A stretch of DNA of 64,000 bases. It comes from Plasmopara viticola. Lineage: Eukaryota; Oomycota; Peronosporomycetes; Peronosporales; Peronosporaceae. The notes under the pieces are model-generated. The model made no database searches. It saw only the letters and a list, made by a program, of their open reading frames with translations, and was not told where the DNA came from. This document shows positions 36,870-46,718 of the stretch, piece by piece; the first letter of the stretch is position 1; the number at the start of each line of letters is the position of its first letter. Location: contig MBPM02000004.1 of NCBI GenBank assembly GCA_001695595.3, forward strand, positions 1,612,001-1,676,000, in the 5' to 3' direction. A program made the position numbers and the translations under genes.

Positions 36870-37130
36870 GGTATTGTCGTGCAAAAGGGTTCTTCACGTG
36901 ATTGCTAGGCTTACTCTTTCCATCAACAAGAATAGAAAGACATTGTCGCGTACCGTGCCGCGTAGTGTATGCTCTTTGCTTTGGTGTCGCTCGCGACTGG
37001 CATCTGCCAAAAGCAACTCGAGAGGTAGAAATTTTTTGATGTCGGTGATCTTAACCGTCAAGACATGCACCGAGTGCCGCAGATCTGAGACTTTCAAACT
37101 TTGACCGGCCAGATGCAGAGAGTTGTTAAA
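36870..37130 (+). repeat. Dispersed repeat, copy B
   Basis: This is the direct-orientation partner of 31020-31260, about 5.85 kb away. Confidence 0.6.
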
Positions 37131-37274
37131 CGACTAAATTTTGAGCACTATATAACGTTATTGTATACTCACAGAAGCGATTAAAGAAGTGATTAATATT
37201 TTGACACCACAAGTGATCGCTAATGATTTTTTTTCAACCAATGATATCGGCAAAGTGATGCCGGTCATTAAAAA

Positions 37275-37915
37275 ATGAATAGCGTAAAGGTTGATAAGCA
37301 GCCCGCTGTAAATGTGGTATTCACGGCAGTGTGTATGGTATCTACGGCATTTCTCGGTGGAGGTGAGTGAGTATCTAAGTGCGAGGTTGTTAAAATATAT
37401 ATTAAAGTGCTGGTGCAGGCTTTTATTATGGAATGACTTCACGGAAGAAGGCACTAGAAACTGAAGAGAAAAATACAAACAAGCTTTTGTCCCATAAGAA
37501 AATGATTCAACCTGTCAAGGTCATTCCATTCGAGCGAAAAGGAGCGGTGAGCAAGCCTCTTGCACCAACTACAGCGGCATGGAAAGCTCTGCTGAGTGTG
37601 ACGCTTGTCTCGGTCATGGGCTGCGGCGTGCTAGTGTGTGGAGCTGCTCGAGCATTCGGAGTTACGAATGTACGAGTTTAATTACATGTAGATATTGGAA
37701 CAAAACGGACTCATTTTTTGGTTGTTTGACTGTAGATGACGGATTTTCAACAGCGGCTTCGGCCTACTTCGATGAAAGATGAGACGATGCTGCTTGACTT
37801 TCAGAAAGTGGATGGTGTAGAGGGTATTAAAAGTAATGCCACCATCGATCAAGGAAAGCAGGAGGCATCGAAGGACTTGAGAGCAGATACTGCCGATATA
37901 TATCCATTAAAATAG
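37275..37915 (+). CDS. TMEM242: TMEM242-like membrane protein, three exons
   Basis: Exons: 37275-37362, 37419-37669 and 37736-37915. Splice sites are GTGAGT...GCAG and GTACGA...TGTAG. They join to 172 residues. A first hydrophobic segment (VFTAVCMVSTAFLGGG) is followed by a basic stretch, then a second span (about residues 86-110, SVTLVSVMGCGVLVCG) and the segment ARAFGVTNMTDFQQRLRP. This lines up with human TMEM242 (second span, KALGVHSMNDFRSKM). TMEM242 sits in the mitochondrial inner membrane and helps assemble the c-ring of ATP synthase. This protein is somewhat longer than the human one (141), mainly in the loop and tail. The family call rests on the second half. Confidence 0.7.
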
Positions 37916-38680
37916 AGAATAGTCGTGAAACTTGTAAAATCAGAGCGTCCAAAATGTGCTTTTACTTAATTATAGAGCAAAAGAGGAACGTGGGTATTGT
38001 AACGAAATTGTAGCGCCAGCAAGGTCGCAATGTCGGAGCGGGTCGCCCACACGAACAAAACAGATGCGAATCGCTGAGAAAACCCCTTGCACTCTTATGT
38101 TTACCTTGTACCAGTAGGAAATATGGTCATATGGTCGAGCAAGGCTACGACACTTTACAAACTTCTCAGCGATAATTATGGGTATGCTGTACTAATCTAT
38201 CGCAGATATCTCGAATACTAAAGTCAAATGTACCTAAAAAACATACGACCGTCGAACACTTGAAAAGTTGGCGCTACAGGATGCACGCAAATGCTGTGCT
38301 CACGGCGCGCCCCTAGCTTTTCTAATCCTTAGAAAGCCATGTGGCCATACGACTTACCTAGGAAGTGGCCGTTGCAAAACGATTGTTAGCTGAGTACACT
38401 TGATTGTTAATCGCAAACAAAAAAATCAATTACTGCTGGCCGTATGACATTCCTATAGCAATGGTTGGTGTTTTGTCTCAAAATAAGTAGGGATTCAGCT
38501 CGAAATCTAGGTAGTTCAGCCAAACGCAATGGTCGTCAAAATTGCTAGATTCAGATATTTGTGTCAAAAGAGTACGTGACAACCAAAGTGCATGGTCGAC
38601 AGATGTCTCGCAAATCTCAAGATGAGCAACGAAAACAAGTTTTTTACATGACAACGACATCTTTGAGGTGAAGTTGCCAA

Positions 38681-38700
38681 CTCGAATCATTTTTTAATTC
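38681..38700 (+). promoter_or_regulatory. Possible oomycete initiator upstream of the effector candidate
   Basis: GAATCATTTTTTAATTC lies about 35-50 bp before the ATG and resembles the oomycete core promoter consensus (TCATTYYNCAWTTT). The match is imperfect and no experiment supports it. Confidence 0.3.
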
Positions 38701-38734
38701 ACCTGCACCAAGCAAGACCACCGGCACGACAATT

Positions 38735-39700
38735 ATGCGCTCCAACTTCGTGCTGCACCTGGTTCTCCTTGGCACTAGTGCTTGCGCTACAAGTGCGGAA
38801 GGTTCGAAAGAACACTTCCGAGCCAACACCAACTCTTCTTTTGGGTTTCCGGCAGCTACTATCGACGAAAAACCTGGAAAAGTCGCGACCCGTATCGAGG
38901 ACGACGAAGGAGAAGCGAGAAATTTAAACTCACAAATGAACGAGATGATCAGGGATATACCATCGCTGACGAAGAGCTCAGAAACCAATCAGCTTTCGTC
39001 GCGAGTTCAAAGCCTCTCGGTCAAGAATGATAAATTCAAGAAAAAAGGACAAACTTTTCGTCAATCTAAACCAAATGTCTTGATGGGGAAGCTGCACTTG
39101 GATCCGAAGACTACTGCTCACATCAAAAGACTCATTGAACGCGGTGCAATTAGCCCCAACCACCCTTTTCTCAAGTGGCTTGAGCATCAAGACATTCATT
39201 CTAATTCACGTACGACCCCCGACGAAGCTTTAACGATTTTGAATCTCCGGGTTGATTCTCTCCAGTCCAGCGCTCGCTTTCAAAAGTGGCTCGAGAACCT
39301 CGTATCGTACCGAGTTTTGAATGCAAAGTCTTTTTCAGATGAACAAGCCCTCTCTCTCCTCGCGTCGAGAAGAAGTGGTGGTATATCTGCCGATATGGTA
39401 TCAGCCTTTGATTCATACAAGGGGATCAAGTCGGTGTCTAGCGTCGCGAAAAGGATGGAGACTGAAGCTTTTCGGTTGTGGATGCAAGAATCCTATTCAC
39501 CTCAAAAGTTAGAAAGCGCACTGATATCCCATCCGGGTCATCTCGAAGAAAATCCAGCCAGTGAGCGCTACGTTGGCCTCTTGAAACGCTACACCACCTT
39601 CTACGCAGAAAAGAAGGACGCCGTGCTGCTAAAAGAAGTGAACGCTTTGATCGAAAAGAATGACCTGTCGGCAGCAATCAAGTTGGTTTCCGCAACGTAG
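38735..39700 (+). CDS. Secreted WY-domain effector candidate with EER-like but no RXLR motif
   Basis: The single-exon gene encodes 321 residues. The N-terminus (MRSNFVLHLVLLGTSACATS) is a good signal peptide. No R-x-L-R follows, but an acidic EER-like patch (RIEDDEGEAR) lies near residue 54. The C-terminal two thirds is alpha-helical with WY-type motifs: HPFLKWLEHQ (about 143), FQKWLENLVSYRVL (about 182), FRLWMQESYSPQKLESAL (about 247) and a Y-like ERYVGLLKRYTTFY (about 277). Such proteins are delivered into plant cells by downy mildews and Phytophthora and act on host immunity; the target of this one is unknown. It sits in a gene-sparse, repeat-rich neighbourhood, as is usual for effectors. 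No intron is present. Confidence 0.75.
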   Translation: MRSNFVLHLVLLGTSACATSAEGSKEHFRANTNSSFGFPAATIDEKPGKVATRIEDDEGEARNLNSQMNEMIRDIPSLTKSSETNQLSSRVQSLSVKNDKFKKKGQTFRQSKPNVLMGKLHLDPKTTAHIKRLIERGAISPNHPFLKWLEHQDIHSNSRTTPDEALTILNLRVDSLQSSARFQKWLENLVSYRVLNAKSFSDEQALSLLASRRSGGISADMVSAFDSYKGIKSVSSVAKRMETEAFRLWMQESYSPQKLESALISHPGHLEENPASERYVGLLKRYTTFYAEKKDAVLLKEVNALIEKNDLSAAIKLVSAT

Positions 39701-40019
39701 AAATGATTCAGAAAAGATAGTAGAATGAACGCTTTTGCGCATAACAACTTAATAAAAAAAATCGGATGGTTTTTGTTTACTCTCCTCAATCCTGACTTCC
39801 TGACGTTATTTGTTAATCGCGATCTTTGATATCGCTTTACTGACACCACAAACACTTACTTTGTAGTGTCTCGCGGCTCCGTTCGATGGCTCAGGCTACC
39901 TTTGTCACGGCAATTGGCTTTCTTGGTTGAAATCTAAATGTCAAATAGCGAAAAAACAAAACGACAGCGCAAAAAATCAGATTCAACACTTCATTAGCAC
40001 AAGTGAAGCTTCCAATTAG

Positions 40020-41966
40020 TCAAGGCAGTCTTACGGGCCGTATTCCACCCGAGATAATAGGACCTGTGGGACATTTTTCGCCAGCGTTGCCTTCTAAGGA
40101 CATAGCGACTTGTGCTGCCGTTTCGTTTCGACCGGCAATGGCATCTCGAAGTAGCTTGCAACCACGTAAGGTAATCTCGTTGTAGCTCAAATTGACAAAT
40201 GTCAATGTTGTGTTTCGCTGCAGTGACGTTGCCAGAATTCCGACTGCGCTATCCGTTTTGAGCCCTGAGCACGTCTACTCGCGTTTAGGCACCGCATACT
40301 CAAATGCAATTACCAAATATCGTACCAAGTCAAGACTGCGAAGGCTTGGATTGTCAGCTAAAGCAGAATAAAACTCGATAGCGCCAAGAGCGTCCAATCG
40401 ACAATAACTCTAAGGCAACGATATACGTGCAACTTATTCCACCAATACAAATTGCAAAAGGAAATCCTACCAAGTCAAGCAGGACGAGTGAGCGCGTGTT
40501 TGTGACCAGCTGAGCCAATGCATGTCCTTCTGTTTTAAAGTCTTGAAAACAGCCTTGAAATAGCGCAGTTTCGACGAGAGGATGTAATGTTAACGCCTGC
40601 AGGATTGCCAAAGCAGCTATTTCGTCCAATTTGATTTCACAATAATTGAGAAATCGCGTCGATGCATTTTGGTGCAGGCCACGAGCAATGTTGGCATTTC
40701 CTTGACTCGTAAAATCATTGCAAGAAATGTCCAAGTGCGTCAGCGACCGCGTGTGGCTCAGCACATGCGCGAGGTGAGTGGTCACATCGTTTGAAATGCC
40801 AGTATTGCTGAGCAAAAGCGTTTCGAGCGTCGAGTTAAACAGATCGCTGTCCCCATCAAATTCTTCTGAGCCATCAAACATAATTGCGTGGTTCTGACGC
40901 TTTGCAAGTCGCGCTTTAAGTCTCTCTTCTTCCGTAAGAGGCTTTGGTGACAGTGATTGGAAAAGATCGACAACTTTCTTGTCTCCGATTGCGTTATGAC
41001 TCAGCTTGAGCACACGAAGTGCTTGGTTTACGCGCATCGTGTCTCCAAGCCACGGTAAGATGCCATCTCGACCAATTCGATTGTGCATCAAATCAAGCGA
41101 TTGAAGACACGAGTTTGACGCTAGCGCTTTGGCCAACGAAGCTGATCCTATCTCACCAATGGCATTATAGCTTAGCGAGACTTCTCGCAAGCAGTTATTG
41201 TGTGCCAGTGCGCTAGCCAACAATATCATCTCAGCATCCTTCAGATGGTCTCCACTGAGTAACAATGTCGTTATGTAGCGCTAGATGGTGGATTAAGCCA
41301 ATGTCATCATTCATCATGACGACATGTGTGTGTTACTTACATCAGTGGCAATTCCTTGACTGAGTTGTGTCATTATGTCCAGATCCACTAAACTACCTCG
41401 AAGATCCAAATCTTGAATCCGCTCTAAATGTGGATTGGATGCTTTCTCATCGGTAAAGTCTTCTTCGCAAAACGCTGTATTTTGTAACAGCATTTTGGAA
41501 TCGACAAAGTTACCCTGTCGTCACATGACCGTGCGTCAGTTTTCCTTTAAAAAATTGCCATTTTTTACCTTTCGTGTTTGAACAATATTTATACCCTAAA
41601 AAAAATACTTTCGCAAAAATGGTATTTCAGCATTTAACAAGAAACCATGTTTACCACTAAATAGATTGCGCCGGATGCATGCGAACAGATCAATGTTCCA
41701 TCGTGACTACGGAGTGACAAGAAAGTAGCCTGTTCGATTCGTAAACACTAGTGCTTGTTGCATTGATGGTAAGTTAAATCATTTGTTACTTTGGCAAAGC
41801 GCGTGTCAATACTGGAATTTGGTGGAATTGTGCACTTCCACTCTAAAGCTTCATTATCGTAGATGACAACGTGCCGCTTCGTCAATAGATAAAGAGCTTC
41901 TTCCACGTCAACACACACAATTGGTTCATTAACGTCCTCCTCATCTGAACCAATGGTTATTGTCAT
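40020..41966 (-). CDS. Leucine-rich repeat (RNI-like) protein, six exons
   Basis: Exons, in transcription order: 41966-41790, 41747-41655, 41514-41341, 41280-40449, 40357-40326 and 40274-40020. Phases agree throughout and give 520 residues. The N-terminal 90 residues are not repeats and look beta-rich (VCVDVEEALYLLTKRHVVIY; LRSHDGTLICSHASGAIYLV). The rest is a ribonuclease-inhibitor-type LRR array, for example LREVSLSYNAIGEIGSASLA, LQSLDLMHNRIGRDG, LRVLKLSHNAIGDKKV, LTHLDISCNDFTSQG and LTFVNLSYNEITLRGC. No NACHT, kinase or membrane domain is visible. The role is unknown; such arrays usually bind proteins. The first intron is only 42 nt and is the least certain junction. Confidence 0.7.
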
Positions 41967-42146
41967 GAGCCAAGCTCAAGGTTGAACAGTCGTCGACTCG
42001 AGATGTTCAAACCCTGTAAAGTCAAATATAATCGTGTTTTTACTTTTTAAAGATTTTTTTTTCGATAGGCGGTCAGCACTAGTAATCAAATTTTAAGCTA
42101 AAAAATGGTTTTATGGTTATTAAACCAAGTCCATATTGCTTGCAAC

Positions 42147-45100
42147 TTACTTCCCTTCGTTCTTCCAGTGCTCCACCAGAGCCTTAAACAATCCCTCCTG
42201 CTTCTTCTGAAGCGCTTTGGGCGTATCAAATTCGCCCACGGCACCACGTTCCATGACCAAGATGCGATCTGCATCAAGAATCGTATTGATACGATGCGCT
42301 ATTGTAAGGCACGTGCAGTCGCGGAATTCCTCTCGAATACTGCGTTGAATCTTGCGGTCCGTCTCCGTGTCAATCGAAGCCGTCGCTTCGTCCATGAGAA
42401 TGATGCGCGAACGCTTTAGCAAAGCACGAGCGATACACAGCAACTGACGCTCCCCCACACTAAAATTTGAGCCCTTTTCATCCACAGGACCATCCAATGC
42501 CGACACGACGTGCGTTAGATGTCCTCGACGCAAAGACGTCCAAATCTGCTCGTCCGTGTATTGGTCAAATGGATCTACGTTGCTGCGCACGGTACCTGAG
42601 AAGAGAACAGGATCCTGAGGGATAATAGATATCTTGTTACGCAATTCGTGCAGTCCAATCGTGCCAATATCCAGTCCGTCGATGACAATTGAGCCACTGT
42701 CTAGCTCCACGAGACGCATGAGAGCTACTACGAGGCTAGACTTGCCAGCACCTGTACGACCTACAATACCGACTTTCTCCTGGGGACGAATCGAGAGCGA
42801 CAAATTGCGCAACACACGAGGCAGGCCCGGGCGATAGCGCAAATTTACATCGTGAAACTCAATCGCACCAGCCGAAGGCCATTCTTGAGCAGGAGGGAGT
42901 TTGCCCACACTCGTGAGCTCAGCTTCCGTATCGATGGTGGTGTAGTTTTGAATACGCTCGACAGACACCATTTCGGTTTGCAGCTGGCTTAGCATGCGAA
43001 CAGACCAATTAAGCGCCTGTGTGACGTCGAACGCGTACGTAAGCGATACACCTGCAAGCCCAGCAAAAGCTGTTCCACGTTCTGGGTCGGCGTTGTGCAC
43101 CAACACAGCAGCTAAAGCTGCAAAAGCTGCAATTAGCGTACCGGCGAACTCAAGACGAAGCGCGAGCCAACAATTAACGGCAAAATTAAGAAAGTAAGCG
43201 CGCTGGTTGCGGTCGATCAACTCTTCATTCTTTGCGCAAAATTGAGTTTCAGCGCGAAAAGCACGGATCGTCGATAAGCCGTCCAAAGTCTCTGACAACA
43301 AAGCAAACACAGGAGACCGGCTGATGGAATCCAATCGCTGAAGCTCGCGCGACGATCGAATAAAATATCGCTGCGAAATATAAAAACCCATCATCAAGGG
43401 CACTAATATGATCATAAACATCGGAGTCACATACGAGATTGTCACTAGCGTCACCAAGACACTGAAAAAAGTATTGAGAAGCATACTCCATGTTGCAGGA
43501 ATACTTTCATCCACAGTATAAACATCTTTGGACAACCGGTTTACAATTCGACCCGTAGGTGTCGTGTCAAAGAAGGAGGTGGGGGCACGCAGGATGCGAG
43601 CGAGAAGACTCTGGAACAGCAATCTACTCGCACGTAGACCACCCTTGTAGATGGCAAGGGACCGAATATACAGTGCCACACCGTACACCAAATTAAGAAC
43701 CATGTAGATGTTGACGTAAAACATCTGTGACCTCTCTTTCTCCCTGTCACTCAAATTTTCCGATTGAGAGTGTTCGGACCAATACGAAAGCCACCACGTG
43801 GACGCCAAGTTTACAATCTGAGTGGCAGTGAAAATAATCATCACGGATAGACCAGCAAAGATGCCGCCAAACGCCACGATCCATGTTTTGTAAATTTGCC
43901 ACGAAACACCACCTACCGATCGATCCTCATCCGTCATTAATTTCGTTTCTCCAACATTTTCACTAGTTGAACGCTCACTGCGCATGGATGAACGGCTCAC
44001 TTTACGATCTATACGTTCGGGTGTCGGATTGTCCTCTTCATGCCCCTCCAGCTCTTCCACCAAAATTTCTTCTTTCGTCGTGTGAGGCGCTTGCTGATCA
44101 TCATGGTCCTTGTACTTTACCACAAGATCCATTAGAAGTCCATCATCTCTCTCCATGAGGTCTTGATAAGTACCATTCTCCCTGACTAAACCATTTTCAA
44201 GCATTATAATTGTATCGCATTCGCTCAAAAACGTCAGACCATGAGTCACGATAATCACGAGTTTGTCTTTCAAACACGCCTTAACACAGTCACTAAAGAT
44301 GTCGTGGCCAACATGGCTATCGACAGCCGCCAAAATGTCATCTAGCAGATATATATCCGCATCTTGATAAACCGCACGAGCAAGAGCTACACGGGTGCGC
44401 TGTCCACCGCTAAGGTTAATGCCATTCTCGCCAATCTCCGTCATGTCTCCTCCCGGAAGTACAGCCAAATCAGATAGCATAGAGCTTACACGCAGCGCCT
44501 CGGCGTACTTTGTTTCATCAAACGGAAGGCCAAAGCACACGTTTTCACGAACAGTAGCATTTTGAATGAATGGATGCTGCGAAACGTACGCCACCGATCC
44601 ACGAAGGCTAACGTCCCCACGACTGCAACGAGCATCCCCCAAGATTCCACTTAAAAGTGTCGATTTGCCAGCACCCACATGACCAACAATAGCAATCAAG
44701 TCACCCGAACGTGCCTCTAAGGAGACATTACGTAAAATCGGTGAACTATCCTCATTTACGGTTTCCTTGTTCAAGATCGAGTCTTTCTGCAACAAACAAT
44801 CCTCTTCTTTGGACACGACCGATGCGTTAACTGCTGTACTCCACGTAAAATCCGCATCCTTGAGCCGAATTCCCACACTGTCGAGGTCTCCAGTACCAAC
44901 CTTCTTTCGTTCCTCTTCCTGAAAGTACGAGCCCAAACGGTCCATACTCACACTTGCTTCAACAATCGAGTTCAGTACTTGCGGAAGCATAAATAGTGGA
45001 AAGCGAAGAATATTAAACAGTGCCAGCGACGTCAATGCAGTGCCTACATCTAGTGTATTGCCCAGCTTCACGTACGCATAGAATGTCGCCACCATCACAA

Positions 45101-46166
45101 AGGGTGGGATCGCTGAGAAGAGCGTCATGGAGCCACTACGCGCGTAAATGTACGTACTTAGCTTCTTCAGCTCCTCGCTTCGATACTCCAGCACACGTTT
45201 TGTAAACGAGTGCTCCCACGCTTGCAACTTGATAACCTTTATTCCAGCCAATACTTCATTGCAAATTTTGATACGTTCGTCCTTCACTTCCATCAATTTT
45301 AACTGCAATTGTCGCATGAGCTTTGAAATTCCTGCTGTAGTTGGAAGCATCAAGATAATCACCGCTACACCAGCAAAAGTGGCTAGACCAATTTGTTGCC
45401 ACAAAAGGTAACACGCGACTATAATTTGAAAGACACTAAACCAAACACTGTTGATATAAGTCGAGAGTTCTTGTAACCGCTGGGCATCGATGCTCATGAG
45501 ATTCATAATCTCCCCCGTTGTCTTCTTCTGCCTCGCACCAGCAGAGAGCACCAAGCTTTTGTCGTATACGGCACTGCATATTGCAGATCGGACCCTCATC
45601 CCTGCTTCAAAGCAATGGAAAAAGTAATTGCGCAGGAGAAATGATTGCATGACGCCTGATATAAAGATAATTCCCGCATAGATCAGGCCCTCACTCAGTG
45701 GCGCCTCTGGGTTTTGCAGGTATGCAATGATCTCCTTGATCAACATCGGGCCTACAAACTGCAAGATATCGTGGACCAACTTCAAGAGACCGGCCTTGGC
45801 AACCTGACCACCAAAGCACGAGACGAGAGCCCACGCTAGACTGGGTTGCCCCCTCGACTTGCTACATTGTTTCTTCCACGCTGCTTGAAACTCGGCAGAC
45901 ACCTCGTGAGTACGATTAGATGGGTCGAGAAGGTAAAGATCATCGTGCTCGAGGGGTCGCTGGCTCCCCAGCTCCATGAGCGGCGTCACCCACGAGAAGA
46001 GCGCCGACGAGACGCAATTGGCGTCTTGCGATGGGTACCGGGTGCCAAGACCCGACAGCGTCTCAGCGGTCGGATCATAGCGATTCAAAGAGTCATGCCC
46101 TTTGTTTAGAAGAGGGCGCTTCTCCTCCATTACTTGCGCCTTCGTGACGTGTAACCCGCTTGACAT
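42147..46166 (-). CDS. ABC transporter, ABCC/MRP subfamily (full transporter)
   Basis: The single-exon gene encodes 1339 residues with layout TMD1-NBD1-TMD2-NBD2 and no TMD0, like short MRPs (ABCC4/5 type). NBD1 has Walker A GHVGAGKS (about residue 492), signature LSGGQRTRVALARA and Walker B YLLDDILAAVD. The catalytic glutamate is Asp there, as is usual for ABCC NBD1. NBD2 has Walker A GRTGAGKS (about 1136), signature FSVGERQLLCIARA and Walker B IILMDEATASID with its glutamate, so only site 2 should hydrolyse ATP well. A charged linker (about 690-770) separates the halves. Likely substrates are organic anions or conjugates exported at the plasma or vacuolar membrane; the exact substrate cannot be read from sequence. 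Confidence 0.93.
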   Translation of the reverse strand: MSSGLHVTKAQVMEEKRPLLNKGHDSLNRYDPTAETLSGLGTRYPSQDANCVSSALFSWVTPLMELGSQRPLEHDDLYLLDPSNRTHEVSAEFQAAWKKQCSKSRGQPSLAWALVSCFGGQVAKAGLLKLVHDILQFVGPMLIKEIIAYLQNPEAPLSEGLIYAGIIFISGVMQSFLLRNYFFHCFEAGMRVRSAICSAVYDKSLVLSAGARQKKTTGEIMNLMSIDAQRLQELSTYINSVWFSVFQIIVACYLLWQQIGLATFAGVAVIILMLPTTAGISKLMRQLQLKLMEVKDERIKICNEVLAGIKVIKLQAWEHSFTKRVLEYRSEELKKLSTYIYARSGSMTLFSAIPPFVMVATFYAYVKLGNTLDVGTALTSLALFNILRFPLFMLPQVLNSIVEASVSMDRLGSYFQEEERKKVGTGDLDSVGIRLKDADFTWSTAVNASVVSKEEDCLLQKDSILNKETVNEDSSPILRNVSLEARSGDLIAIVGHVGAGKSTLLSGILGDARCSRGDVSLRGSVAYVSQHPFIQNATVRENVCFGLPFDETKYAEALRVSSMLSDLAVLPGGDMTEIGENGINLSGGQRTRVALARAVYQDADIYLLDDILAAVDSHVGHDIFSDCVKACLKDKLVIIVTHGLTFLSECDTIIMLENGLVRENGTYQDLMERDDGLLMDLVVKYKDHDDQQAPHTTKEEILVEELEGHEEDNPTPERIDRKVSRSSMRSERSTSENVGETKLMTDEDRSVGGVSWQIYKTWIVAFGGIFAGLSVMIIFTATQIVNLASTWWLSYWSEHSQSENLSDREKERSQMFYVNIYMVLNLVYGVALYIRSLAIYKGGLRASRLLFQSLLARILRAPTSFFDTTPTGRIVNRLSKDVYTVDESIPATWSMLLNTFFSVLVTLVTISYVTPMFMIILVPLMMGFYISQRYFIRSSRELQRLDSISRSPVFALLSETLDGLSTIRAFRAETQFCAKNEELIDRNQRAYFLNFAVNCWLALRLEFAGTLIAAFAALAAVLVHNADPERGTAFAGLAGVSLTYAFDVTQALNWSVRMLSQLQTEMVSVERIQNYTTIDTEAELTSVGKLPPAQEWPSAGAIEFHDVNLRYRPGLPRVLRNLSLSIRPQEKVGIVGRTGAGKSSLVVALMRLVELDSGSIVIDGLDIGTIGLHELRNKISIIPQDPVLFSGTVRSNVDPFDQYTDEQIWTSLRRGHLTHVVSALDGPVDEKGSNFSVGERQLLCIARALLKRSRIILMDEATASIDTETDRKIQRSIREEFRDCTCLTIAHRINTILDADRILVMERGAVGEFDTPKALQKKQEGLFKALVEHWKNEGK

Positions 46167-46718
46167 TGCTCGTTGGATGCGGAATCCGTTGTGACTTTTG
46201 AAGCGCTGAGGACTAAAATTGTAAATTTTTAGAAGATATTGTTAAAACGACGTTTTGGCCGGTTGGAATGGTTGACTAGTCGCCGTTATGCATAGAGTTT
46301 ATAGCTGCGAATGAACGGTCGCAACAAATATATGCAGTCCCTGCCCAAAGTGCAGAATTGTATCTGGGGTTAACAAGTGTTGGAAAATGTTATTGTAATT
46401 AATAAAGGGAGCCGCTAACCAGTCCCCTCCCTAATGCAGTAATCCTAATGACAGCTGAAGTGGACACCATTAGATTTAAATGCTCTGTAGGATCGCAATG
46501 CAAAAAGACTTTACCTACTTTCACCTTATCATCCTTCTTCCATTCCTTCAACTATGGGTCAATGATCCATCGTTGATACTACTTACGCGTCGTTGAAAGG
46601 GGCTCACTTGGCAGTGACCCTTCAATCGCAGGCTAAGGGCTTCATATCTACGTGCAAAAGAACAAGGAGTGTTGGACACCGATCAGACGGTAAAATCGAA
46701 GCTATATGTCTTTGATGC

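Larger units (their letters stand above)
28920..37274. other. AT-rich desert of decayed mobile elements
   Basis: No intact gene is evident. Recognisable pieces are listed separately: a Ty3/gypsy RT-RNase H remnant on the minus strand (32440-33130), a repeat of about 105 bp (33880-34215), and a pair of related sequences at 31020-31260 and 36870-37130. One ORF, 35027-35461, starts with a signal-peptide-like stretch but has no other support. Confidence 0.5.
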
